Origin: Bacteroidales bacterium
GTDB lineage: Bacteria > Bacteroidota > Bacteroidia > Bacteroidales > GWA2-32-17
Assembly: GCA_026416095.1 (NCBI GenBank)
Contig: JAOAFV010000027.1
Coordinates: 21,087-85,086 of the forward strand
DNA length: 64,000 nucleotides
Reading direction: 5' to 3'
This document shows, one piece after another, positions 19,568 through 30,794 of the stretch. The stretch's first letter is position 1; each line of letters begins with the position of its first letter. The translations under genes and the position numbers were made by a program. The notes under the pieces are model-generated. The model was not told the origin of the DNA and ran no database searches. It saw nothing but the letters and a program-made list of their open reading frames with translations.

Positions 19568-21295
19568 ATGAGAATAAGATATTTAATTTATTTGAGTTTA
19601 ACTTTTCTGGGTACTGCTTATTCGCAACAACCTTTGAATTTACATGTAAGCGTTATAAAAGATTTTGAACCAACTTTAGCCGATGCTTATAAAATTAATA
19701 ATTTACCTGCTATTATCGATACCGAAAATGTAAAAGTGTCGTTCGAATATAAGTTATATCCTAAACAATATCCCACAAACTTTTATCCAACACCACTAAA
19801 ACCAGCAAAATATACAAGCGAAAGCATTGCAACCTTATATAAAAACAACTTAAAACTTGGAGGAGGAATATACTCTACACTTGTAGCTACTTATGCCTTT
19901 AATACTACAAGAAACGATAATTGGAGTGCAGGTTTCTACGCTAATCATTATTCATCGCGTGGAAAAATTAAATTAAAAAATAATTACAAATACGATGCCT
20001 TTTTTAGCGAGAATAACTTAGAAGGATATGCTAAAAAATTTTATAAAAATTACGTAATTCACACCAATGCTAAATTTGATCGCTATGTTTATAACTATTA
20101 CGGACACAAAATAGAATTCGACTCATTATTTAAAATGTCGAAACAAATATATTCAATTGGAGGAATAAAAGCTGGATATTATACTTCTCACTTAGATACA
20201 ACAAAAATTATGCACAACGCAGATGTAATGTTTAATATTCTAAACGACAAATTCTCGAATTTCGAAAACAATGTATACGTAACTGGTAGTGTAAGCAAAA
20301 TATTTAATTCACAAATTTTTGGAGGCGATATTTCTGTTAATTGGTACAATATAAATACTTCTTCCGATACAAATAATAAAGCAATTGTTTCTATTTTTCC
20401 ATGGGTCAGATTTTTTGGCGAACAATGGCGACTTAATTGCGGTTTTGCTCTCGAAGTAGACGCATATTCCGATAGCACTTTTTATCATTATTACCCTAAA
20501 GCAAATATTCAGTATAATGTTATAGAAAATTTTCTTATTCCATTCGCCGGCTTTAATGGTAAAATGATCATTAATACTTTAACTACTTTAATTTTACACT
20601 CTCCTTACATAAAACCTGGGTTACATTTCAAAAATACAAATAACTTAATGCATATTTACGCTGGCTTTAAAGGTAACTTCAGCAAAAACATATCTTACCT
20701 TTTGCAAGGCAATTATTCTCTTTACGAAAATTTACCATTTTTTATTAACGACACTTTAATTCCTTCTAAAATTATTGCTCAACCAGGTAATTTCTTCGAC
20801 ACAATAATAACCCCTATAATTTATAACCCTGAAAATTATTTTATTGTTGTTTACGATGGCACAAAATCAAAGGAATGCCAAGAGGTGAAATTTACGGGTG
20901 AAATTGCATTTAAACACAAAGAAAAACTTAATATTATATTAAGTGGAAATTTACTTAGGTATACCTTATCAAACTTAGATAAACCATACCAAAAACCTTT
21001 GTGGGATGTTACTCTTAGTTCAAGATATAATATTCAACAAAAATTCATTTTAACAATCGATTTACTAGTAATAGGCGACAGATGGGCTAGAACTTATAAC
21101 ATCAATAAAAAAACATATGAAAATATTAAACTTTCGCCATTTACCGATTTAAATTTAAAGGTAGATTATTATTATTCAAAATTATTCGGCGCCTTTTTAA
21201 AATTCAACAACATATTAAATAAAAACTATTCTTATTGGAACAACTACCCTGTACAAAAACTCCAAATTATTGGCGGAATAACTATGAGCTTTTAA
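19568..21295 (+). CDS. Outer-membrane beta-barrel protein paired with the TPR protein
   Basis: I start the gene at the ATG at 19568, five bases after the TPR gene stop; it gives a clean signal peptide (MRIRYLIYLSLTFLGTAYSQ). The 575-residue protein begins with a conserved-looking segment (VSVIKDFEPTLADAYKIN, PLKPAKYTSE) followed by many alternating amphipathic strands with aromatic girdles, ending in a beta signal-like GGITMSF. That is the pattern of a TonB-receptor-like barrel without a plug domain. It is probably an outer-membrane partner of the preceding TPR protein. Substrate or role unknown. Confidence 0.75.
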   Translation: MRIRYLIYLSLTFLGTAYSQQPLNLHVSVIKDFEPTLADAYKINNLPAIIDTENVKVSFEYKLYPKQYPTNFYPTPLKPAKYTSESIATLYKNNLKLGGGIYSTLVATYAFNTTRNDNWSAGFYANHYSSRGKIKLKNNYKYDAFFSENNLEGYAKKFYKNYVIHTNAKFDRYVYNYYGHKIEFDSLFKMSKQIYSIGGIKAGYYTSHLDTTKIMHNADVMFNILNDKFSNFENNVYVTGSVSKIFNSQIFGGDISVNWYNINTSSDTNNKAIVSIFPWVRFFGEQWRLNCGFALEVDAYSDSTFYHYYPKANIQYNVIENFLIPFAGFNGKMIINTLTTLILHSPYIKPGLHFKNTNNLMHIYAGFKGNFSKNISYLLQGNYSLYENLPFFINDTLIPSKIIAQPGNFFDTIITPIIYNPENYFIVVYDGTKSKECQEVKFTGEIAFKHKEKLNIILSGNLLRYTLSNLDKPYQKPLWDVTLSSRYNIQQKFILTIDLLVIGDRWARTYNINKKTYENIKLSPFTDLNLKVDYYYSKLFGAFLKFNNILNKNYSYWNNYPVQKLQIIGGITMSF

Positions 21296-21350
21296 ATGTT
21301 TTAATTAAGAATTTTTGAGATAACACAACAATTATTTAAGATTATTTTAA

Positions 21351-21381
21351 TTGCACATGAAAATTTTTATTGTTACATTTG
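21351..21381 (+). promoter_or_regulatory. Promoter of gyrB
   Basis: TTG (21351-21353), a 20-base spacer and TACATTTG (21374-21381) match the Bacteroidota promoter pattern; the -7 box ends 23 bases before the gyrB ATG. Confidence 0.55.
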
Positions 21382-21401
21382 TAAATAATAAGGAAAAATA
21401 A

Positions 21402-23369
<1,968 letters not shown>

Positions 23370-23377
23370 TACCTTAA

Positions 23378-24589
23378 ATGGAAAAAGGTCGTGAATCAAA
23401 ACCTCATATAGGAATATATGGCCGTAGAAATTATGGGAAAAGTAGCTTAATTAATTGTATAACTGGTCAAGACGTTGCTATTGTTTCAGATATTGCAGGA
23501 ACTACAACCGACCCAGTAAAACGCTCTTATGAAATTTTATCTGTTGGTCCTGTAATATTTATCGACACAGCAGGAATTGACGATACTGGCGAATTAGGAG
23601 AAAAAAGAATAAAAAAAACTCTCGATACTATTTCAACTATCGACTTGGCACTATTAGTTATAACCAATAACGAATTTGGCCATTTTGAAGAAATTCTAAT
23701 AAACGAATTCGACAAATTCGATGTTCCATATCTAATTATTTATAATAAAAATGATATTTATCCATGTAACGACGAATTCTTATCAATGGTTAAAAATAAG
23801 ACAGGTAAAGAAGTAATATTATTTAGCACAAAATTTCCCAATAATGTGAATTATATTATTCAAAAAATTAAAGATACAATACCTGAAAATGCTTATAATA
23901 AACCCACACTACTTGGCGACATCATTAACAAAAACGATATTGTTTTACTTATTGTGCCTATTGATACTGAAGCTCCTGAAGGTCGACTTATATTGCCACA
24001 GGTACAAGTTATCAGGGATGTTCTCGACAACTTTGCTGTTGCAATTGTATTGAAAGAAACCGAAGTAGAAAATTTTTTAAAAACCACTACTATAAAACCC
24101 AAGCTTGCAATAACCGACAGTCAAATTTTTTCGAAAGCAAATTCACTTGTTCCATCCAACATAATGCTAACAAGCTTTAGTATAGTTTTGGCACGTCATA
24201 AAGGTCCTTTTAAAGAATATATTAAAGGAACACCACATATTAGCAACCTTAAAGATAACGATAACATATTGCTTTTAGAATCTTGCAGCCATCAAATAAC
24301 TTGCGACGACATAGGGCGATATAAAATACCCAAATGGCTATCGCAATTCACAGGTAAAAAATTAAACTTCGATATAGTTGCTCGTTTAGAGAACATCCCA
24401 AAACCAATTACTCAATATGCTATGGTAATACAATGTGGTGGTTGCATGATTACTCGTAAACAATTATATAATCGTTTAAAACCAGCTATTGATAACGGTA
24501 TTCCTATTTCTAATTATGGGTTAACTATCGCTTACATAAATGGTATTTTTAACAGAGCCATTCAACCATTTACAAAAAATCTAGAATAA
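23378..24589 (+). CDS. hydF: [FeFe]-hydrogenase maturation GTPase HydF
   Basis: HydF is the scaffold GTPase that assembles and delivers the 2Fe subcluster of [FeFe]-hydrogenase with HydE and HydG. The 403-residue protein has an N-terminal Era-like GTPase domain (GRRNYGKSS at residues 15-23, GTTTDP at 41-46, then DTAG) and a C-terminal cluster-binding domain with CSH (Cys303, His305) followed by DIGRYKIP and QCGGC (Cys353, Cys356), the CxH...CxxC set of HydF. These ligands separate it from Der/MnmE GTPases. It lies eight bases after gyrB; hydE, hydG and the hydrogenase are outside the window. It implies hydrogen metabolism. Confidence 0.93.
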   Translation: MEKGRESKPHIGIYGRRNYGKSSLINCITGQDVAIVSDIAGTTTDPVKRSYEILSVGPVIFIDTAGIDDTGELGEKRIKKTLDTISTIDLALLVITNNEFGHFEEILINEFDKFDVPYLIIYNKNDIYPCNDEFLSMVKNKTGKEVILFSTKFPNNVNYIIQKIKDTIPENAYNKPTLLGDIINKNDIVLLIVPIDTEAPEGRLILPQVQVIRDVLDNFAVAIVLKETEVENFLKTTTIKPKLAITDSQIFSKANSLVPSNIMLTSFSIVLARHKGPFKEYIKGTPHISNLKDNDNILLLESCSHQITCDDIGRYKIPKWLSQFTGKKLNFDIVARLENIPKPITQYAMVIQCGGCMITRKQLYNRLKPAIDNGIPISNYGLTIAYINGIFNRAIQPFTKNLE

Positions 24590-25429
24590 AGTATCTTTAA
24601 TTTAAATTTTTTTCATATAATTTCATTGCACTAATAATTAGAGTAAATGCTTTTTTAATACACTGATTATTTTTTAGTTTTTTGATTTGTTATTTAAGTA
24701 TCTCTTATTCTAATACACTTTTATAAAAAATTAACTTTTAGCACGGTACTTTTTCTAATTCTTAATTATTAACATCCCCCCTTTAAATGTTAAATTTACT
24801 ATATAATCATATTCTCAATGTTTTAGCCATGTAATCCGTCGTTTGGGTAAAGTGAAATTAAAAAGTAACATCTTTAAACATATTAGTCAACACTTATTAG
24901 TTATTATTAACTTTCAAGTTCTAATAATAAGCACTTTCTAAGAAGTAAAAACTTATTTTTGATAAAATAAAATACTCAATTTTTTAAAAAGAACCTTCCT
25001 TAAATAAATTGTTATAAAAACCAAAAAATGCTTTAATTTTTTTTCTTTTTTTCTTATATAATATTGCGATTTTACCAATAATTTTAATAAAATTAATCAA
25101 AATCTTCTAACTTTATAAGCTTATTACCAAAACACAAATATTGATTTATCTAATTGTTAATTTTATAGCGTTGCTTACAACAAACCTCGGCATGTGAAAA
25201 AGAAACATCAAAAAGTTAAAAAAATTAAAAAATAAAAATTGAATAAAAAGTTAAGAGTTTCTTTATATTTTTTCAAAAACTCAGAAATACGGCATAACAT
25301 TAAAAAGCTTTCTTTTTATTAGGTTAATTACCTTGTTTTAAATCAAGTAAATTACTTTTTAAAAATTTTTTCCAATAGTAAAATTCTTGTCAAACGCTTA
25401 TAATGTTGTTAAAATATAGATTTTTTAAC
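24590..25429. other. Gene-free stretch between hydF and recO
   Basis: These 840 bases are very AT-rich with no credible reading frame, tRNA or known RNA consensus. Near the recO end a weak AT-only inverted repeat (GTTAAAA at 25408-25414 with its complement at 25423-25429) could be a poor terminator. I see nothing else to name. Confidence 0.5.
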
Positions 25430-26158
25430 CTAACAAAACTGTTCAATTAAGTTTAAATATTCTTTTACGTTCTTAAACGAAATATTTCTGTGTAAGTGAT
25501 AAATTAAGTATTTTTCGAAAAAGGTTAATATTTTTTCTTCAAAATCTTTAGTTAGTTTCAATTTATTTATTTCTTCAAAGCTCATATTAAGTAATCTGCT
25601 TAAAAACTCTGAAAATTCATTATCTAAGACCAGGTTACTACACTGGGTTTTAACAAACTGGGCTTTTTCAATATCGAAAAAAATATTTTCAGAATCAAAG
25701 TTATTTATAGGCTTAAAGCCTAAAATTGTAATGAGTTCCTTCAAAGCCCATATATAAATATACTTTATTTCTGAAAATGATCTAGTAGTACAAATTATTT
25801 CGTAAATTTTATTTATTAAACCGTATAAATTAAAATCTTTTAAAGGATATATGCACACATTATAAAACAACGCAGCAATGAGTTGAGCAACAATTTTTAC
25901 TTCGTAAATGAGCTCATAAGAAACTTTTTCAAACTCTAATTCAACAGTGATTGCATTAAATATTTCATTTTTAGGCTTATAATAAAAACTCCCATTCACT
26001 TTTGACAATGGAAATAAGTAAACACCAATATTTTTCTTTTTTTTTATTCGATGTAATAAAGAAATTAAACCAAAATTTTTTGTGTAAACATTTAATATTA
26101 TACTATTATCTGAATATTTGCATTTTCTTAAGAGAAATCCCTCAAATTCTGTTATCAT
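25430..26158 (-). CDS. recO: DNA repair protein RecO
   Basis: RecO helps load RecA in the RecFOR recombinational repair pathway. The 242-residue protein starts with FEGFLLRKCKYSDNSIILNVYTKNFGLIS, in which the YSD...YTKNFG pattern is the RecO OB-fold signature, followed by VNGSFYYKPK and the helical C-terminal domain. The Bacteroidota RecO lacks a zinc cluster, and none is seen. Its start overlaps the stop of the upstream membrane-protein gene by one base (TAATG), suggesting translational coupling. Confidence 0.85.
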   Translation of the reverse strand: MITEFEGFLLRKCKYSDNSIILNVYTKNFGLISLLHRIKKKKNIGVYLFPLSKVNGSFYYKPKNEIFNAITVELEFEKVSYELIYEVKIVAQLIAALFYNVCIYPLKDFNLYGLINKIYEIICTTRSFSEIKYIYIWALKELITILGFKPINNFDSENIFFDIEKAQFVKTQCSNLVLDNEFSEFLSRLLNMSFEEINKLKLTKDFEEKILTFFEKYLIYHLHRNISFKNVKEYLNLIEQFC

Positions 26159-26757
26159 TACTTATTGAAAAATTCCTTAATTATGTATGGTAAAAAAGAT
26201 AATCCAATAATTGCCACTACAGGCCACAAACCAACAAACCTTGGAACAACTCTACCCGAAAAAATATAATACATATAAACAGAAAGAATAACAGCAACTA
26301 TAATTACCGCTACTAACACAGAAATAAATGTTATTAACTTTACAAACGAAGGAACATAAACTTCCTTTTCTTGATTAAAATCAGATAAAGAATTCTTTAT
26401 CGAATAATCTATCTTCTTTAAAGAAATAAATAATAAAAATAAGACAAGCAAAACAAGTAAAATAGGCGACAGCACATACAATTTTTGTAAAAAAGAAAGA
26501 TGATACGACGATGCTCTACTAGGGCAACATTTATTGTGTCTAAATTTACATATCTTTTGCTTTTCTATAAATTCTTTTGTAGGTTCGCCAAGAAATTCAA
26601 CACTAAACTCTCCCTCACCTTCTGGCTCTTGCTTTAACATTTTTAATTGAACTTCAACTGTTTTCAACCTTTTTTCTAGGCTATCAATATTAACTACAAC
26701 ACTAAAAGAATTAAAATAAACAAAAAAACTTACAAAAATTAAACATAATGTTTTCAT
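26158..26757 (-). CDS. Membrane protein with a cysteine-rich loop, upstream of recO
   Basis: I place the start at 26757, where the N-terminus becomes a signal peptide (MKTLCLIFVSFFVYFNSFS); the longer frame adds 14 lysine-rich residues in front. The 199-residue protein has a short coiled coil (SLEKRLKTVEVQLKML), a basic cysteine-containing stretch (ICKFRHNKCCPSRASSYH), and three membrane segments near residues 100-120, 135-160 and 172-192. No family is recognised. It shares one base with the recO start, but a role in repair is not implied by the sequence. Confidence 0.6.
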   Translation of the reverse strand: MKTLCLIFVSFFVYFNSFSVVVNIDSLEKRLKTVEVQLKMLKQEPEGEGEFSVEFLGEPTKEFIEKQKICKFRHNKCCPSRASSYHLSFLQKLYVLSPILLVLLVLFLLFISLKKIDYSIKNSLSDFNQEKEVYVPSFVKLITFISVLVAVIIVAVILSVYMYYIFSGRVVPRFVGLWPVVAIIGLSFLPYIIKEFFNK

Positions 26758-26772
26758 GTTATATAATTTTTT

Positions 26773-26799
26773 CAAATTTATAATTTTTTCTTCAAACAA
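26773..26799 (-). promoter_or_regulatory. Promoter of the membrane protein-recO unit
   Basis: On the minus strand TTG (26799-26797) is followed after 16 bases by TAAATTTG (26780-26773), which ends 16 bases before the proposed start at 26757. It is divergent from the guaA promoter. Confidence 0.4.
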
Positions 26800-26818
26800 A
26801 AAAATGAAAATAAAAAAT

Positions 26819-26826
26819 TAAATTTG
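26819..26826 (+). promoter_or_regulatory. Probable -7 box of guaA
   Basis: TAAATTTG matches TAnnTTTG and ends 10 bases before the guaA ATG, implying a very short leader. No TTG is found at -33. Confidence 0.4.
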
Positions 26827-26836
26827 CACAAAAATT

Positions 26837-28363
26837 ATGCACGATTGTATAATTATATTTGATGCAGGTTCTCAGTATACCCAATTAATAGCACGTAAAA
26901 TAAGAGAATTAAACGTTTATTGCGAAATAGTACCTTACGATAAAAATATTTTACCCAATAACAATATTAAAGGAATTATATTATCAGGTAGTCCATATTC
27001 TGTTAACGAGAGCAATAGTCCTAAATTTAACATTGAAAAATTTATAAATATTGTACCTATTTTAGGTATTTGTTACGGAGCACAGTTTATTGCAAAAAAA
27101 TTCGGTGGTGTTGTAAAAAGTTCAAATTCAAGAGAGTACGGCAGAAGTAATTTACATATTACGAAAAAAACACCTATTTTCGAAAATATTCCTGAAAATA
27201 ATGCGGTATGGATGTCACATTCCGATACAATACTTACACTACCACAAAATTTTTATAAAATTGCTTCAACCGATACAATTGAAATTGCTGCATATTCGAA
27301 CAAGAATAATGATATTATAGGACTTCAATTCCATCCCGAAGTTTATCATACTCAAAACGGTCATAAAATCTTAAAAAATTTTGTAATCAAAATATGCAAA
27401 TGCAAAAGAACTTGGACTCCCAAAAACTACATAGAAGAAAAAGTTAATGAAATTAAAAATATAGTTAAAAACGAAAAGGTAATTTTAGCCATATCGGGTG
27501 GTGTTGATTCATCGGTAGCAGCACTATTATTAAAAAAAGCAATCAACGATAATTTGGTTTGTGTTTTTGTTAACACTGGCTTTTTACGTAAAAACGAATT
27601 CAATAATGTTATAGACACTTATAAACAACTCAATTTAAACTTAATACCAGTAGATGCGAGCGATATTTTCTATCGTAATATTAAAGGCATTTCAGAACCA
27701 GAAGAAAAAAGAAAAATTATTGGAAAAACATTTATAGAAGTTTTTGAAAACATTGCAAAATCAATAAAAGATATAAAATGGTTGGCACAAGGAACTATAT
27801 ACCCCGATGTTATTGAATCCATTTCGGTACACGGACCTTCGGCTCGAATAAAATCACATCATAATGTTGGCGGATTACCCGAAAAATTAAACTTAAAAAT
27901 TATTGAGCCACTCAAATTTTTATTTAAAGACGAAGTAAGAAAACTAGCAAAAGAACTTAATTTACCTGAAGAAATATATAAGCGTCATCCATTTCCTGGG
28001 CCAGGGCTTGCTATTAGAATTATTGGAGCTATTACTCCTGAAAAAATAAAGATACTGCAAGAAGCCGACCACATATATATAGAATCATTAAAAAAGTGGG
28101 GCCTCTACGACAAAATATGGCAAGCTGGTGCAATACTATTGCCTATTAAGTCGGTTGGGGTCATGGGCGATGAAAGAACTTACGAATATGTACTTTCTCT
28201 TAGAGCCGTTACTAGCACAGATGGAATGACAGCCGACTGGGCTCGCCTTCCGTACGATTTCTTAAGCTATGTTTCAACAAAAATAATAAACGAAGTAAAG
28301 GGTATAAATAGAGTAGTATTCGATATTAGTTCTAAACCTCCTGCTACAATAGAATGGGAATAA
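26837..28363 (+). CDS. guaA: GMP synthase (glutamine-hydrolysing)
   Basis: GuaA converts XMP, ATP and glutamine to GMP, the last step of guanine nucleotide synthesis. The 508-residue protein has the class I amidotransferase domain with the nucleophile in [17 protein letters not shown] and the His-Glu pair in [11 protein letters not shown], the ATP-pyrophosphatase P-loop [15 protein letters not shown], and the C-terminal dimerisation domain with [14 protein letters not shown] and the end KPPATIEWE. Start and length agree with the family. Confidence 0.98.
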   Translation: MHDCIIIFDAGSQYTQLIARKIRELNVYCEIVPYDKNILPNNNIKGIILSGSPYSVNESNSPKFNIEKFINIVPILGICYGAQFIAKKFGGVVKSSNSREYGRSNLHITKKTPIFENIPENNAVWMSHSDTILTLPQNFYKIASTDTIEIAAYSNKNNDIIGLQFHPEVYHTQNGHKILKNFVIKICKCKRTWTPKNYIEEKVNEIKNIVKNEKVILAISGGVDSSVAALLLKKAINDNLVCVFVNTGFLRKNEFNNVIDTYKQLNLNLIPVDASDIFYRNIKGISEPEEKRKIIGKTFIEVFENIAKSIKDIKWLAQGTIYPDVIESISVHGPSARIKSHHNVGGLPEKLNLKIIEPLKFLFKDEVRKLAKELNLPEEIYKRHPFPGPGLAIRIIGAITPEKIKILQEADHIYIESLKKWGLYDKIWQAGAILLPIKSVGVMGDERTYEYVLSLRAVTSTDGMTADWARLPYDFLSYVSTKIINEVKGINRVVFDISSKPPATIEWE

Positions 28364-28376
28364 AAATTTATTTATA

Positions 28377-28384
28377 TATCTTTG
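28377..28384 (+). promoter_or_regulatory. Probable -7 box of gpsA
   Basis: TATCTTTG lies between guaA and gpsA, ending 15 bases before the proposed GTG start. A TTG codon at 28382 lies within this box and would not be translated from this promoter. Confidence 0.4.
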
Positions 28385-28399
28385 CAAGTAAAAATTATT

Positions 28400-29392
28400 G
28401 TGAGCTATAACATAGGTATAATAGGTGAAGGAAGTTGGGCAACTGCAATAGCTAAAGTTATTACAGATAAAAAAATTCATATAAATTGGCTTATTAGATT
28501 TAGCGACATCAGAAAAGCAATTAAAGAAAAAGGAAAAAATCCAAAATATTTAAGCGATGTAACTCTAGATACAAAATATATTAAAGTAAAAGAAAATTTA
28601 AATGAACTTTTTAATAGTTCTGAGATAATTTTTTTAATACTTCCATCAATCTATACTGAAGAGCTTTTTAGCTCTTACAACTTTAATATTCAAAACAAAA
28701 TAATTATATCAGGTATTAAAGGTATATTGCCTAAATGTATGCTTACACCTTCTCAATTTTTTAATACTAAATTCAATATATCTTACGAAAATATTGCTTT
28801 TATTAGTGGCCCATCACACGCCGAAGAAATAGCAATGGAAAAACTCACATTTTTAACTGCCTTTTCTTCAAATAAGAATCTATCAGATTTTATTAAAAAA
28901 ATTTTAGAATGTAATTACCTTAAAATATCATACGACGAAGATATTATAGGTGCTGAATATGCAACTTCTCTTAAAAATGTAATAGCAATTGCTGTAGGAA
29001 CAGCCGATAGCTTAGGATATGGTGATAACTTTATTTCTATACTTGTTTCGAATGCTATGAAAGAAATAAAAACATTTCTCGATGTAATTATTCCCTCACC
29101 AAAAAGAAATATAATTAATTACCCTTATTTAGGCGATTTACTTGTTACATGCTATTCACAATTTAGCCGAAATAGAACTTTTGGTGTAATGCTTGGCAAA
29201 GGTTATTCTGTAAAGGCAGCTCAACTAGAAATGAATATGATTGCTGAAGGTTATTATGCTGTTAAAAGCATAATTACAATTGCCGAAAAATATAATATAT
29301 CACTACCTATTTGCAACGCTGTATATTTATATACTCATAAAAATCATTCTCCACGAGTTGAATTAAGATTACTAACAAATAAATTAATGTAA
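28400..29392 (+). CDS. gpsA: Glycerol-3-phosphate dehydrogenase [NAD(P)+]
   Basis: GpsA reduces dihydroxyacetone phosphate to sn-glycerol-3-phosphate for phospholipid synthesis. I choose the GTG at 28400, giving MSYNIGIIGEGSWATAIAKV's first residues directly before the Rossmann motif GIIGEGSWATA; the TTG six codons earlier lies inside a promoter box. Other signatures are SGPSHAEEIA, the catalytic lysine in SLKNVIAIAVG, and YLGDLLVTCYSQFSRNR. The 330-residue length is normal. pgi starts four bases after its stop, so they are probably co-transcribed. Confidence 0.93.
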   Translation: MSYNIGIIGEGSWATAIAKVITDKKIHINWLIRFSDIRKAIKEKGKNPKYLSDVTLDTKYIKVKENLNELFNSSEIIFLILPSIYTEELFSSYNFNIQNKIIISGIKGILPKCMLTPSQFFNTKFNISYENIAFISGPSHAEEIAMEKLTFLTAFSSNKNLSDFIKKILECNYLKISYDEDIIGAEYATSLKNVIAIAVGTADSLGYGDNFISILVSNAMKEIKTFLDVIIPSPKRNIINYPYLGDLLVTCYSQFSRNRTFGVMLGKGYSVKAAQLEMNMIAEGYYAVKSIITIAEKYNISLPICNAVYLYTHKNHSPRVELRLLTNKLM

Positions 29393-29396
29393 ATCT

Positions 29397-30758
29397 ATGG
29401 AAAGGATTAGTTTAAATTATAATTTTGTTAGCGATTTCCTAAGTGAACAAGAAATTTTTCAAAGATTCGATGAAGCAAAAGAACATTTAAAATCGCTTAT
29501 AAATAAGACAGGAAAAGGTAACGATTTTCTTGGATGGATAGACTATACAGAAAGCATTCAAAGCGATGAACTATATGAAATAGAAGAATATGCCGAAAAA
29601 ATAAGAGAAAAAATTGATATACTGGTACTAATAGGAATTGGTGGATCTTATCTTGGTACAAAAGCAATAATTGATATGCTATCTCATAGTTTCACCAGTT
29701 TATTGCCCGAAAAAAATAATCCTATAATTCTATTTGCAGGTAATAATCTTGGCGAAGATTATTTACACGATTTGCTCGAAATACTTAATTATTATGAATA
29801 TGGTATTGTGGTTGTATCTAAATCTGGCACAACTACCGAACCAGCTATTGCCTTTAGAATATTAAAACATCATATTGAAAATAAATATGGGAAAGATAAA
29901 GCAAAAGAAAGAATTTATGTTGTAACCGATAAAAACAAAGGTATTCTATTAGAAATTGCTAAAAACGAAAACTATAAATGCTTTTATATTCCTGACGATA
30001 TAGGAGGTAGGTACTCGGTACTTACTCCAGTGGGCCTTCTTCCTCTCGCTATTGTAGGAATAGACATTCATCAGCTAATTCAAGGTGCAAATTCATTAAG
30101 AAGCTCTGTAATAAACAATTTCACCAAAGATAATATTGCTATACAATATGCACTTATACGAAATGCTTTATACAATAAAGGCAAATTAGTAGAAATAATG
30201 GTATCTTATACCCCGCGCATGCACTTTTTTATTGAATGGTGGAAACAACTTTTTGGCGAAAGCGAAGGTAAAGAAAATAAGGGCCTCCTGCCAGTAGGGG
30301 TTGACTTTACTACTGATCTACATTCATTAGGACAATATATTCAAGAAGGTAAAAGAATATTATTTGAAACTGTTTTACATATAAACAAACCAACAAACCA
30401 GCTAATAATTCCACACGACAATGAAAATATAGATAAACTTAATTTTCTTAGTTATAAAAGAGTATCGTATGTTAATAACATGGCTATGCTTGGCACAATA
30501 CTTGCCCATACTGATGCTGGTGTCCCTAACATTTTGATCGATATACCATCATTGCAAGAAAAATATATAGGACAATTAATTTATTTCTTTCAGATTGCAT
30601 GTGGTATTAGTGGCTATTTATTAGGTGTTAATCCTTTTGACCAGCCAGGAGTTGAAGCTTATAAAAATAATCTTTTTGCACTTATAAATAAGCCTGGTTA
30701 CGAAAATATTAGCACCGCTATTAAAAAACGCCTTAACGAAAAATTTAAACTCCCTTAA
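29397..30758 (+). CDS. pgi: Glucose-6-phosphate isomerase
   Basis: Pgi interconverts glucose-6-phosphate and fructose-6-phosphate in glycolysis and gluconeogenesis. The 453-residue protein is the shorter bacterial (Gram-positive-like) form with SIS folds: LIGIGGSYLGTKAI, VVSKSGTTTEPAIAF, GGRYSVLTPVGLLPLA and the late NPFDQPGVEAYKNNLFAL. It follows gpsA after four bases and converges on buk 36 bases downstream, where AT-only inverted repeats could serve as a weak two-way terminator. Confidence 0.96.
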   Translation: MERISLNYNFVSDFLSEQEIFQRFDEAKEHLKSLINKTGKGNDFLGWIDYTESIQSDELYEIEEYAEKIREKIDILVLIGIGGSYLGTKAIIDMLSHSFTSLLPEKNNPIILFAGNNLGEDYLHDLLEILNYYEYGIVVVSKSGTTTEPAIAFRILKHHIENKYGKDKAKERIYVVTDKNKGILLEIAKNENYKCFYIPDDIGGRYSVLTPVGLLPLAIVGIDIHQLIQGANSLRSSVINNFTKDNIAIQYALIRNALYNKGKLVEIMVSYTPRMHFFIEWWKQLFGESEGKENKGLLPVGVDFTTDLHSLGQYIQEGKRILFETVLHINKPTNQLIIPHDNENIDKLNFLSYKRVSYVNNMAMLGTILAHTDAGVPNILIDIPSLQEKYIGQLIYFFQIACGISGYLLGVNPFDQPGVEAYKNNLFALINKPGYENISTAIKKRLNEKFKLP

Positions 30759-30794
30759 ATCTAATAAATACCAAATTTGTATTAAAATTAACTT

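Noticed and set aside
23378..24589. HydF as a Der/EngA or MnmE ribosome/tRNA GTPase
   Set aside because: The C-terminal CxH and CxxC motifs with DIGRYKIP are specific for HydF, and there is no second GTPase or KH domain.
28382..28399. TTG start for gpsA
   Set aside because: The TTG is part of the TATCTTTG promoter box; the GTG at 28400 sits directly before the Rossmann motif.
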